A stretch of 64,000 nt of DNA, taken from contig NC_059373.1 in the NCBI RefSeq assembly GCF_019703515.2, positions 13,427,281 to 13,491,280 of the forward strand, written 5' to 3'. Below are positions 31,410 through 41,800 of the stretch, one piece after another. This DNA comes from Myxocyprinus asiaticus (Eukaryota; Chordata; Actinopteri; Cypriniformes; Catostomidae). Below the pieces are notes generated by a model, which saw nothing but the letters and a program-made list of their open reading frames with translations, was not told the origin of the DNA and did no database searches. Position numbers and translations under genes: made by a program. Every line of letters begins with the position of its first letter. Within the stretch, counting starts at the first letter, position 1.

Positions 31410-32365
31410 TCACATGGTCACTTTTGGAGTTGGAGTTGATGGCAGAGCGCGTCCGAGATGAAGTTGCTGGCTGAGCCAGAGTCGAGGAGTGCAGGTACTG
31501 AAAGAGAACCATAGGCAGTAAGCATTACACTGGTTAACAAGGGAGAGGTACAAATCCTTGGAGTGTTTGTGACTCATCAGTGGACATTGAGGACGAATGG
31601 GACACACAGAGATTACGTGTCCCTTACCGCCACAGTACAGGTGCAGACCATGGTTCAGCCGGCGTTGGCGCTCTGCCGAGGTCAGTCGAAAAGCATCCAT
31701 CTGCATGGGCTTGCTGTTAGGTTCTGGAGAGTGGTAAATGGACCTTTGTGGAGGGAAAGGTGGAGACTGCAAGGCGGGCAACTCATCGAGGCAGTTCTTA
31801 ATGCAGTTTGCCACTCGGTTGGAGAGTTGGATGAAGCACTCAAGCCCTATGGTGTCGTCGCAGGTTCACTGCAACTGCTAGATGCTGCCAGAGTGCGGAA
31901 CTTAAGGGCATAATCATTGATGGAGCTCTGACCCTGACGAAGATTATGAAGCTGTTCTGCAGCTGGAGTGTCACCCTCAGGACGTCCAAACACTTCCTTA
32001 AAGTGCTGGGTGAAGCTATCCAGTGATTGTGTTACCGGACTATTCTAAACCCAAAGTGAATGGGCCCATTGTCATGCTTCTCCGGACAGCAAGGAGATGA
32101 TGTAGGCAACCTTCGCCTGCTCTGTGGGGAATCGATGCGGCTGCATCTCAAGGGCGAGCGAACACTGGAGCAGAAAGCCGGCGCAGCTCTCCGCCGATCC
32201 AGAGTAGGGCGCTGGATTGACCATGGGACTGGCGGAATAGACTGGAGAAGAAATTGTGGAAGTGCCGGGTGATGTTGGAGGTGCTGAGGGGTTAGCCGCT
32301 AGCGTGAGTGCTTGCCGGAGAGCGTCAACCAGCTCCTGGAGGGGATTCAGACCTGCCAGGTTCAT
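31410..32365 (-). pseudogene. gypsy gag (and protease remnant), broken
   Basis: Starts MNLAGLNPLQELVDALRQAL at 32365 and reads a capsid-like part (PAPYSGSAESCAGFLLQCSL, FPTEQAKVAYIISLLSGEA) until a frameshift near 32070. It resumes in other frames (FGRPEGDTPAAEQLHNLRQG). The zinc knuckle LYCGGKGHVISVCP at about 31600-31640 has the first cysteine replaced by His. Downstream an ALLDSGSASNFI protease motif is readable around 31470-31490 in a shifted frame. Confidence 0.8.
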
Positions 32366-32394
32366 GGCTTTAGTTGGTCTGGTCTTCTGTTAGG

Positions 32395-32850
32395 AATACC
32401 CAGACTCGATGATGATGTTGAACCCAAACAGGTGTTTGAGACACAAAAACAAACACAAACAAAGACAAGTGAGATATTTCATTTCAGGGCAGACGTGAAG
32501 ATCGTTAACATGTAGTAGGCTGGTGCTGACTCTGGAGGTGACTTTCTTAAGGTGGTGAATACACAACAATGGTGCTTATGTTGAGGAGATGGATAAACAG
32601 CTTGCTGGAGAAGAGGTGGAGAGGAACCGAGGAGCAGACATATGGAAACACAGGTATGTGAGTCTGTATTCCAGGTTGAGACCAGACACTGAATGAATGG
32701 AGAGCGAGGTTTAAATAGATGTGCTGATTGATGCGGAGATTGGAGGCAGGTGTGGGTGATCAGTATTCAGGAGAGTGAGAAGGTTGAGTGAAAGTGGCAG
32801 GCAGGTCAGATGCAGATTTTTGTAAATGCAACCATCTGCCTCACCCAAGA
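32395..32850 (-). repeat. Putative 5' LTR and leader of the gypsy element
   Basis: Lies directly before the gag start on the minus strand, with a TATTTAAA core promoter motif and an ATTCCTAACA end next to GAAGACCAGACC, the place of a primer-binding leader. No 3' LTR is left to define the ends. Confidence 0.45.
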
Positions 32851-33492
32851 TAGACCCAAGCTAGGTAGACCCAATGCCAGATGCCAGAAAATGTGAGGAC
32901 ATACCAGGCCAAACCAATTGACTGAACAAAACTGATGTCATAAAGTACAAGTTTTATGTTATCCCAGATTCCAGAGTATCATCCTTATCTTTTTGTATGC
33001 AATGAATTCAGAGACCTATCAAGACCAAAGTATTACAAAGTATTACATGTGCAAAATTACAAACAAATGTGTGACCTGCTCACAAGCATGGATTCACACA
33101 CATACACACACAAACATTCATTTACATGTAAATGACTCCACATATAGGAACGATATCAGTGTCAAAGGTTCATTTGTTATTTATTTATGATCTTGTCTAC
33201 ATGTTGTCAATTATTGACAAACGGTCATCACGTGTTTTCTTTAAATAGCAGAATGGGATGAATTTGAACTTGTGAATTATTTCATGGGAGAAATGTGGAT
33301 GATGTCATATGAGACCAGTGGGTGCATGCCCTCTGGTGCAGTGTCTGTGTGAGTGAATGAGTCATGTTTAAAGACGTAGGAGTCAACTAAGGCTGGGGCT
33401 TGATGTGACATCATTACCACTTCCTGTTTTTTGGTGTTGCTGAGGAAACAGCTACTAGCATTCTAAGCTAGAGCAGACTAATGAATCACTCC

Positions 33493-33529
<37 letters not shown>

Positions 33530-33952
33530 TCTTTCAATCTTATTTCCACTTGTTCTGTTTTTCTTTTGGTCTAATCCTAAAACTTACCACAAAAGGACCA
33601 CGATGTTCTGAAACATAAGATACACCCCTCACAGCAGGTTTTAGGAGAATGTATTGGCAAAAATCTAAATGCTAGAGGATTCTTTAGTTAGAACAACTTG
33701 GTTGGTTGGTGAAAAAAAAAATCACTGACTGACAATAATTATCCATATTTTTATCCTAACTTCAATGCAAATTTGGTTATTTTGATAAGAAAAATCAAGA
33801 GTTCTAAATTGAAGTGAGGGCATAAAAATAAAAATGCGACTATATGGAAACATGCCTGGTCAGCACATACATTATCTCTCCAACTTCATATCTTGTAAAA
33901 TAATCATTTAAAAAAAAAAACTAATCTGGTGAAATACATATAAACACAAATT
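32851..33952. other. creb5 upstream intergenic DNA with AP-1/CRE/ETS-like motifs
   Basis: Mostly unique. At 33350-33425: AP-1 TGAGTCA (33358-33364), CRE-like TGACATCA (33406-33413) and ETS ACTTCCTG. A (CT)n tract lies at about 33493-33535. No gene recognised. Confidence 0.45.
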
Positions 33953-34371
33953 TTAAAGGTGCACTCAGTACTTTTTTGTGTGTGTTGTTTTGGACTTACA
34001 CTGACACCTAGGGGCCTGGATGCAGCATCATTCAAAATCAATAGTTTTCAGTTTGAGATGCCATTGTTGAAATTCACTATTCACAGTCAGTCATGATTAA
34101 TTTAATCCATGAGTTAAAGTGTTCAAAATCAGGACGGTTACTGAGATTAAGCGAGTAGATTTCGGCTGGTCATATGATCATGACATGGCAGCCCCAAAGT
34201 GTGGACCCTCTCCATGTAGAATAAAACAGCTTTTATAAGGTTACTGATATGACTGTAGTGTTCATCTCATGTGAGTGAACATGATTTTATACATATATTT
34301 CAAAATTATAATTTATTTTATTAGGAGAAAACTTTTTTAAAGAAGAAAAAAATTAATGAGTGTACCTTTAA
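33953..34371. mobile_element. TTAA-flanked MITE
   Basis: TTAA at 33953-33956 and 34368-34371 with ends AAAGGTGCACTCAGTAC and AATGAGTGTACCTTT. About 420 bases, non-coding. AATCTGGTGAA occurs on both sides of it. Confidence 0.7.
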
Positions 34372-34551
34372 TCTGGTGAATAAATAGACTATAATAATAA
34401 TCTATATATAATGATAATCTGGTGAAATAATAGGCTATAGTGATTTGGCAAAAACTTAAATACAGAGCAATGTAACAGAGCCAAGTAATTTCAAATTAAA
34501 AGTCACAAAATTAGTAAGTGTTTTCCAGACTTTATATTTAAAAGTCCTGCG

Positions 34552-35339
34552 TTAAAGGAATATTCTGGGTTCAGTACAAGTTAAACTCAATCGACAGTGT
34601 TTGTAGCATAATATTGATTGCCACAAAAATTTATTTCAACTCGTCCCTCCTTTTCTTTAAAAAAAGCACAAATCTGGGTTACAGTGAGGCACTTCCAATG
34701 GAAGTGAATGGGAGCCAATTTTTGAATGTTAAAATACTCACTGTTTCAGAAGTATAGCCACAAGACATAAACAATATGCATGTAAACATGATTTTAGTGT
34801 GAAAAGATTGCTTACTAACGTTTTCTGTGCAAAGTTATGGCCAATTTTACATTGTTACCATGACGATGTAATGTCAACAAACCCTAAAACAATTTAAACA
34901 ATTTTACAGCTCAAATAATACACGAGTTTTAACAGAAGTGGTGGTGGCGTAGTGGGCTAAAGCACATAACTGGTAATAAGAAGGTTCTTGGTTCAATCCC
35001 CACCACCATTGTGTCTTTGAGCAAGGCACTTAACTCCAGGTTGCTCCAGGGAAACCTGTAATGAGTACACTGTAAGTCACTTTGGATAAAAGCATCTGCC
35101 AAATGCATAAATGTAAGTGCTTTTATAAAATTATAAGCTTCACATCTGTGTATAAACCCTCCAAAAATTGGCCACATTCACTTCCATTGTAAGTGCCTCA
35201 CAGTAACCTCGATTTTTGCTCTTTTTAAAGAAAAGGAGGGACGAGTCGAAATAAATTTTTGTGGTAATCAACATTAGGTCTATGCCACAAATGCTGTTGA
35301 CTGAGCTTAATTTATATTGAACCTGGAACTTTCCTTTAA
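34552..35339. mobile_element. Foldback MITE (GGAATATTCTGGGTTC type) with SINE inside
   Basis: TTAA at 34552-34555 and 35336-35339. The arms are AAAGGAATATTCTGGGTTC and its inverse near 35320-35335. Inner arms such as TCCCTCCTTTTCTTTAAA pair with TTTAAAGAAAAGGAGGGA. Related copies lie at 43.2 and 57.6-58.4 kb. Confidence 0.82.
34938..35117 (+). mobile_element. tRNA-derived SINE with L2-type tail
   Basis: A tRNA-like head (GTGGCGTAGTGGGC; box B GTTCAATCCC at 34991-35000) and a tail, CTTTGGATAAAAGCATCTGC, then AAATGCATAAATGTAA, shared with L2-like LINEs. Lies between the arms of the surrounding foldback MITE. Confidence 0.82.
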
Positions 35340-35597
35340 GCACCAAATCTTCATTTTTTGTGGTTATTATTGGGATTTTGGTTGCACAAACCGCATCTGG
35401 GATTTTGCTCATTTTGGATTCTTGTAGCCTCTCAGTGCCTGCCATAGTAAGGAAAGACTAAGAAAATTGTATAAATAATAATAATAATAAGAAGAAGAAG
35501 AAGAAGAATAAACAAATCACCCAATTAAATGGTTATTGGCCTTTTCCATCACCTTAGTTATCAGTATCGGCAAAATCCACTTATCGGTCAACCTCTA

Positions 35598-36030
35598 ATG
35601 GATAGTGGCACAATTATTTGAGTATGCAGCTTTCAGCCGACCATTTTACTTGTAGCATACAACAGACACAGACTACATGAATCCTAAACGACATCAGCAA
35701 TGCCCTTGATTCTGCATTTTGACTGTTTGTGTCATTATGTTTATCTTGTTGTTGAACAACTTATACTCGCATCAAGACAAGAGCTAACACGCTCATACAT
35801 GTCCTGCTCACTCTCTCTCACTCCCTTTCACACATTCGCTATTCGGGACCGTCCCGCGCACAGCTCGAGACAGCTGTTGGCGCAGCACGCATTGAGCAAG
35901 CGCCTCCTTTTCTACCTCGACGAGCCAATAACCGGATCGGACGCCCGCTACATCCTCTCTGTGGGCGGGCGCGCGTGATCTGAAAACCCCGCCTCTTTTT
36001 AAAAAGCGAACCGCAATGATTTAGAAGTTC
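35598..36030. other. DNA leading into the creb5 promoter
   Basis: Unique sequence that becomes GC- and CpG-rich from about 35845; the ORFs in it are by-products of the CpG-rich composition. Confidence 0.5.
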
Positions 36031-36038
36031 AGGAATCC

Positions 36039-36050
36039 CACGTGACGTCA
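36039..36050 (+). promoter_or_regulatory. creb5: creb5 promoter: E-box overlapping full CRE
   Basis: CACGTG (36039-36044) overlaps the palindromic CRE TGACGTCA (36043-36050), about 115 bases before the first donor, in CpG-rich DNA. ATF/CREB-family bZIP dimers bind TGACGTCA, so autoregulation by CREB5 or partners is plausible (inference). Confidence 0.6.
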
Positions 36051-36089
36051 CCACGAGGTGATGTAATGCTTCTGTAAATAGATCATATT

Positions 36090-36163
36090 GTAATCGTGTT
36101 TCAGTTCAGCGTGCTTCGTCCGAGCGCGAGGAGCGTTGCTAGTCTCAGTCTGCGCGCGTTTAG
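36090..36163 (+). other. creb5: creb5 non-coding first exon
   Basis: CpG-rich sequence ends in a consensus donor TTTAG|GTAAGT at 36163/36164. The TAG at the exon end is in frame with the downstream ATG, so translation cannot start upstream in this exon. The start is approximate. Confidence 0.6.
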
Positions 36164-37327
36164 GTAAGTTAGTATTACTGTTTAACGCTTGCGCGTTGAG
36201 GTATTATTTATCTGCCAGTTTCAAAACACAAACGAAGGGCTTGTCTGGGTTTTCGGTTGCTGTTGTTGATGTTGATGTTTTTTAGTGCCTGTCAAAGTGC
36301 CGGTTTTTCACAGTGATGTTGATTAACTGTTTGAGTGTCTATTTGAGGGGGTGTGACACCACCAAACAAACATGGTACGAGCATAAAAAAAGGTTTTTAA
36401 TGATCTGAACTGTACTTGTAAACTGTTAAATCTTTATTAAAGCTTGTACACATAAACACATTTTAGAGGAACGCGTGCTTGACATTTAGCGGTTTAAGAC
36501 GTCTTTTTGAATTTTACATATAGGCATATTTAAATGACTGGGGGAGTGTGTGTCTGCATTTGTTTTGAGTAGTAACTAAAAAGATATTTTCTCTAACAGA
36601 CCTTTTATTTTTTTTTATTTTTTTTATTTTTATTTTTTTTGACAGATGCTAGTTGAGCTTACTCCAAAGTTGGAGGAACAGTGCTTTAGACAACTTTAAG
36701 ATATTTCCACACCAAACTGACACATATTGCCTCTGGTTAGGATCTCTGCTCTCAGGTGTTTGGGTTCGTAAAATTCGTGGCACCGCGTGAGTCCTTTTCG
36801 GTTTCGCCATTACGTCATTCTGCAGGCCGGTTAGACGTTTTGATTTAGCGCCGTAGACGTTTTCAGCAGGCGCACCGTTGACCGGCGGTCTTGTTAATTC
36901 AAACCGTCGCCTCGGCTGAACTGAACGATTATGTCATGACTGGGTTGACGTCGATATGATTTGGGGAATGATCACGTTATGAGTAATGACTGGGCGAGTA
37001 GCAGGTTTTTTGTAAGGCGCGTCTATGACGTAATACTTAATATCTAGAGAACACGTAGATAAGTGAGAACAAGAAGAGACTGACCGACAGAACATAAGTT
37101 AGGAAAATACCCAAACTCAAATCAGGAAATGTCAGCAAAATATAGAGAACTGAGAAACTGAGAGATTAAAATCTTTGAAACTATATTTCATATGAAATCG
37201 TATCTATCTATATATCGATCTATCTATCGATCGATCGATCGATCTATCTATCCAATCACTTTTTAATATCATATTTCCTGTGTGTATGTGTTTGTATGTG
37301 TGCATATGTGTATGTCTAGGTTTTTAG
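36164..37327 (+). other. creb5: creb5 intron 1
   Basis: Contains a T-rich run at about 36608-36640 and a (GATC)/(ATCT) tract at 37200-37255. No transposon recognised. Confidence 0.7.
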
Positions 37328-37390
37328 GTCTTAGTGATGAATGTTGATCAGGACAGGCCATATGTATGCACTGCACCTGGATGCTCCCAG
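37328..37390 (+). CDS. creb5: creb5 exon 2 (first coding)
   Basis: Coding starts at 37337 (residues 1-18), including the first two zinc-binding cysteines. Acceptor GTTTTTAG, donor CAG|GTAAGT. Confidence 0.93.
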
Positions 37391-38686
37391 GTAAGTGACA
37401 TCTGGTTGCCCCTGGATGTCCAGATGTTGATTCATAATTCATTGCTATTAAATATGAAGTTCGTATTTGAACAATGATCCATCTCAGATAATCTGTTAAT
37501 AAAAAGAATTGCAGCAAATTAGCCAATTCAGAATGTCGCAGTTTATACCGTGTTTCTTGTTCTCGCAGTGCTTCCAAAGAGAAGATCACCTAATTATTCA
37601 CAGACACAAACATGAGATGACCCTCAAATTTTCTTCTATTAAGTGTGACAATATACTTTCAGGTAAGGGTGTGTACAGAAAGATGCAAACACACATAACC
37701 ATACAGATATACTGAATGTACATATAAATATCTATTCGTTATTAAAGGTTTAATCCTTTTTTTGCTTTATTTTTCACATGAAGTGGTTTTCATCTGACAT
37801 TCCAGAAATTACTCAATGAAGGACCACCTTTAATTAATTAATCATTTATTTTAATTGGCAAAACAAGTAGTCTTTTATAAAGAATGTTGAATCATGCATT
37901 TTGATTTGCATATGCATTTAAAGTGGGAAAGTTAGGAATGCATATATTAATTCACCATAATCATACTGATTTTGTGCTAGAATACAGTAATTTGCTGAGT
38001 TTAAGCTTTTGAGGTTGTGGATTTAATGTAAGGGAGGACTGCTACTGGTAGGTCTGTCTGGCCTCTGTAAATGTGAGCATGTGTGTGAGTGCCATGATAG
38101 ATCATCTCCTTTAATTTAGGATTTAGACAATGGCTGGGTTTCCCGAAGCACTAAGTAGAACGTTAGCAGCACTTAAGTAGTACTTAATGGCTCATTTCCC
38201 AAAAGCATCATTATCTAAGTAGTTCGTAAAAACATTCGTTAATGAACGAGAGCTTTGAACCGCTCTTAAATCCATTAAGTGCAGTTTAAACATATCTTTC
38301 TGGCATCTTTCACAGTTTATCAAAGACAGTGGGACATTTAATAAATTGTATTAATGTATTTTGATCATTGGAAAGGCATTGTAAACTATTTCAGAGGATA
38401 AAAAAGTGCTACAAAAATCACTACGAAATCAATAGGCAGTCTGCGCATGCGACGTGATAGGTCTAAATTTACAAGACACGTAATACAGTATAACGTTATA
38501 TTAGCCTTCTTAGATAAGCATAATTGTAATGGCAATCAAAAGATGACATGTTCTTATTAAACAGATTTTTTAAGAAGACATATGTGAGTAATGTGACCAT
38601 GCAGATTAAACTTAAATAAATATGCCTTAATAAATAATTAAAATATGGTTAACAGAAGATTAGACCATGAGTGTGCAATGAGAGAT

Positions 38687-38731
<45 letters not shown>

Positions 38732-38824
38732 TTCTCTCTCTCTCTCTCCCTTTCTCTCTCTCTCTCTCTCTCTCTCCCTTTCTCTCTCTCTTTCTCTCCC
38801 TTTCTCTCTCTCTCTCTCCCTCTC

Positions 38825-38863
<39 letters not shown>

Positions 38864-41800
38864 ATCCTCCTCCTCTTCTTTCTACCTCCAATGGCTGGTT
38901 CAAATCAGTTGCCTATAGTCTTTTTGCAAGGCAGTAACAAATTGGATGATGCATAATGGCAGTAAGGCTACAAGTACACAGTACCTTGAACTCTAACCAG
39001 ATGATCTATTAATATTTAGACAGGTCTATGAGTAGTTCAATACTGATGCCCATCATTTGAATCCTGTTCTGTGTGCATTTGTTTAGTTTCCAGCCTAAGG
39101 AACAAAACTTCAGGCTACGTGAGAGCCCCTTATGATTCACATAGCGTAAATTCACATTACATGCATTTATTGCATCACTTGCATTAATCTCTATGATTGA
39201 GCATCAATATATTTGAAACTGTGTCTTACTAAAGCCAACATAATTTCTTTAATTAAATTCTGTAATAGTTAGGTAACACATTTCGGCACCTCGACAAGGT
39301 TGCTAACAACTTCCATGTTTGTCAGTATTTCCACCTTGTTTTCATTTTGAGAAGACAAACACCTGGACATACTGGCCAAAGTGATCAGCACATTTGGACT
39401 GGACAGCTCCTGTAACGAAGCACTTAATTTCTACTTTTAAACGAATGATCTACATGCTGGTTTGTGAAACAGGTGTTACTCCATTGTAAATTAATGAGCA
39501 ATGTTAGTTAAGATGATTGTTAAAGCTTAAGTTGCAACATTATCGGGAAACCCAGCCAATGTCTGTTACCTTGGAAACCCTATGTCTGACATGTAAACAT
39601 CAGCTCGACCTTTGACCTCTGGGGTCTGTGAGCCATTACTGCAGCGACAGAAACATTTATATAAAAAACATAAGAGCGACTTTACCCTCCAACCCCTTTC
39701 GTGTTAGTCCAGATAAAAAAAAAAAAAAACACTTTAGTTTAGACTAAATCTAAATTACCAAAACAACAAGAGCAAAATCAGGCTCATGTGCATGACATAG
39801 GGTTAATTTTTAACATTTTTTCAGCATGCCACATGATTACTTTAGACAAGTTCGGCTCATGACATTGAGAAGAAGTCTAGTTTTTTTTTTTATTTGTTTA
39901 GAATGCCTGGAGGTTATTTGATACTGATCTACTGATCCAAAGTTTCCATACTATTACCTTGAGAAACAGCCTACTCAGTTTACATGTATTTAGTCTCGAT
40001 CTGTGTATACTGATGTTTGAATCAAAGCTTTCTTATTGTTACTTTCTATACTATACCTTTTCCTATGTTAATTTACTCTTTTCCAATACTTGTCCATGAA
40101 CAATATCATTTAAAATATTTACATTATTATGTGGAGATGTTTAAAATATGCATAGATATATTTATATAGATATATATTTGCAAAGCTAGTACACCATCTT
40201 CTTATCTTTACCTATTGTGTTTGTGTTCAATTCCGTTATATTTTGTATATAAAATTATCATTAGCCAATGTCCTTTTGTGTGTATCTATTGAAACTGTTT
40301 GAATTGGTGATAAATGTATACTTTAACTTCATCTGTAGATCAGACTCCAACTCCAACCCGTTTCTTGCAGGATTGTGAGGAAGTGGGCCTCTTCACTGAC
40401 TTGGAGCTTAACCAGTCACAGGAGGAGGACACCAAAGCGGTGAGAGCAAACAAAAGTTTCAATTCAAATGCAATTTGTGTAAGACCTTTTTTTTTATACA
40501 AATTGCATTTGAATACATGTTTGAAGCATTTATTATGTATTATATGTTATTAAAACTTGAAACTAAGCAATTTAAATACTGTTAACAAAATATGTACATA
40601 CTTCTGTAATAAATGTCCCTGTGTTCTTTTGTGTATAGGTGTGCATGTGCATGTATACAGTGTGTGTCCATTTGGACTGTAGTAAGAAAAAACAAGCAAT
40701 CAGATCAGATTTTGAATATCAAACAGTTCTTGTATACGCACACACACATATACACAGATGGTGGGGTCCATAGGAGGTTGAGCACAGACAGATGGAGACA
40801 AGGAAGCAGATATGATAGAAGTGATTTTAATCAGCTACTAAATAGAGGTCGACCGATAGTGGATTTTACCGATACCGATAACTAAGTTGGGCAGTACCTG
40901 CTGATAACCAATTAATCAACCGATAGTTTTTAAAATTGATACTGAATGAAAACTCAAAGTAAAATAGTGCTAAATTTTATAACAAAAATAAACAGTATTG
41001 ACTGAACCATGAAAATGTATTGTACTTTTTTAAATGAAATAAATATATAAATATTAATATATATGAACTAATTTTCAAATTTTTAAGCCAGCTGATTTTT
41101 AAATTGACATTGTTTTCTTATTCCACAAGAGGTCGCAATAAATAAACCATACAGCACCGTTATATTATTGCATAGAACATTCCTATCGTGGCTGTTAAAA
41201 AAGAGGATTTCATTTTCAACTAATGTGCATAAAATAAATAAATAAAAAGTTTTAGTCAGTCCATATTCTTAAATGTTAATTCAAAAGTAAAATGAGGGGG
41301 GAAAACGCTTCAATAGACAGTTCACATGGTATTATACTTGCACTGATTCCTACTACTCCAGACTCAAGCTTCATAATAACAGCGAAATACCACATTGTTT
41401 TTTATTCAGTACAGTTGTATGTAGAGTAGTAATATTCACAGATAGCAGTGGTATTCGGCTGAACTCGGTGGTGAAGTGGCTCAGACTATGAGCCCAGGCC
41501 AGGGGCTGTTCATACAGACGGAACACAACAGAATGGAACCGAACGCGAGGATCTCGAGACACATATTTCCAAGTTGAACATCTTTCCTGACAAAGAATTT
41601 AAACAACTCATTGCTCAATTTGAGAAACTCTTATAAGAGAGCAAGACGCAACGGCCAAAGACCTCCACAAACTGTAAGGGGCTGTTCACACCGAACGCTT
41701 TTGTAACCATCCATTTGTTTTCTATGTAAACGCATGCTACATGAACATCTTTGTTTCCCTTTGTTTTTGTTTATTCAGCAGGCGTGCGGTTTTTTAGATG

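Larger units (their letters stand above)
29335..32850 (-). mobile_element. Decayed Ty3/gypsy LTR retrotransposon
   Basis: Minus-strand order: 5' LTR-like DNA (about 32850-32395, with TATTTAAA near 32705), leader, gag, protease remnant, reverse transcriptase, RNase H and the start of integrase, where it is cut off near 29335. No 3' LTR. It lies between the divergent jazf1 and creb5 promoters. Frameshifts, stops and lost active-site residues show it is dead. Confidence 0.88.
34528..35597. mobile_element. hAT-like fragment interrupted by MITE plus SINE
   Basis: TTTATATTTAAAAGTCCTGC before 34552, and CAAATCTTCATTTTTTGTGG to ACCTCTA after 35339, are adjacent in the relative at 8.9-9.1 kb, so one element was split. 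Its 5' part is lost. Confidence 0.65.

Noticed and set aside
34940..35005. Second tRNA-like gene
   Set aside because: SINE head followed by an L2-type tail, not a free tRNA.
35839..36054. Coding exon in the CpG-rich creb5 promoter
   Set aside because: Open frames there follow from CpG-rich composition; no splice sites linking to creb5 or jazf1 in frame.
38638..38956. Ser/Leu- and Arg/Glu-repeat ORFs over the (TC)n tract
   Set aside because: Every frame of a pure TC tract is open; there is no splice context or family resemblance.
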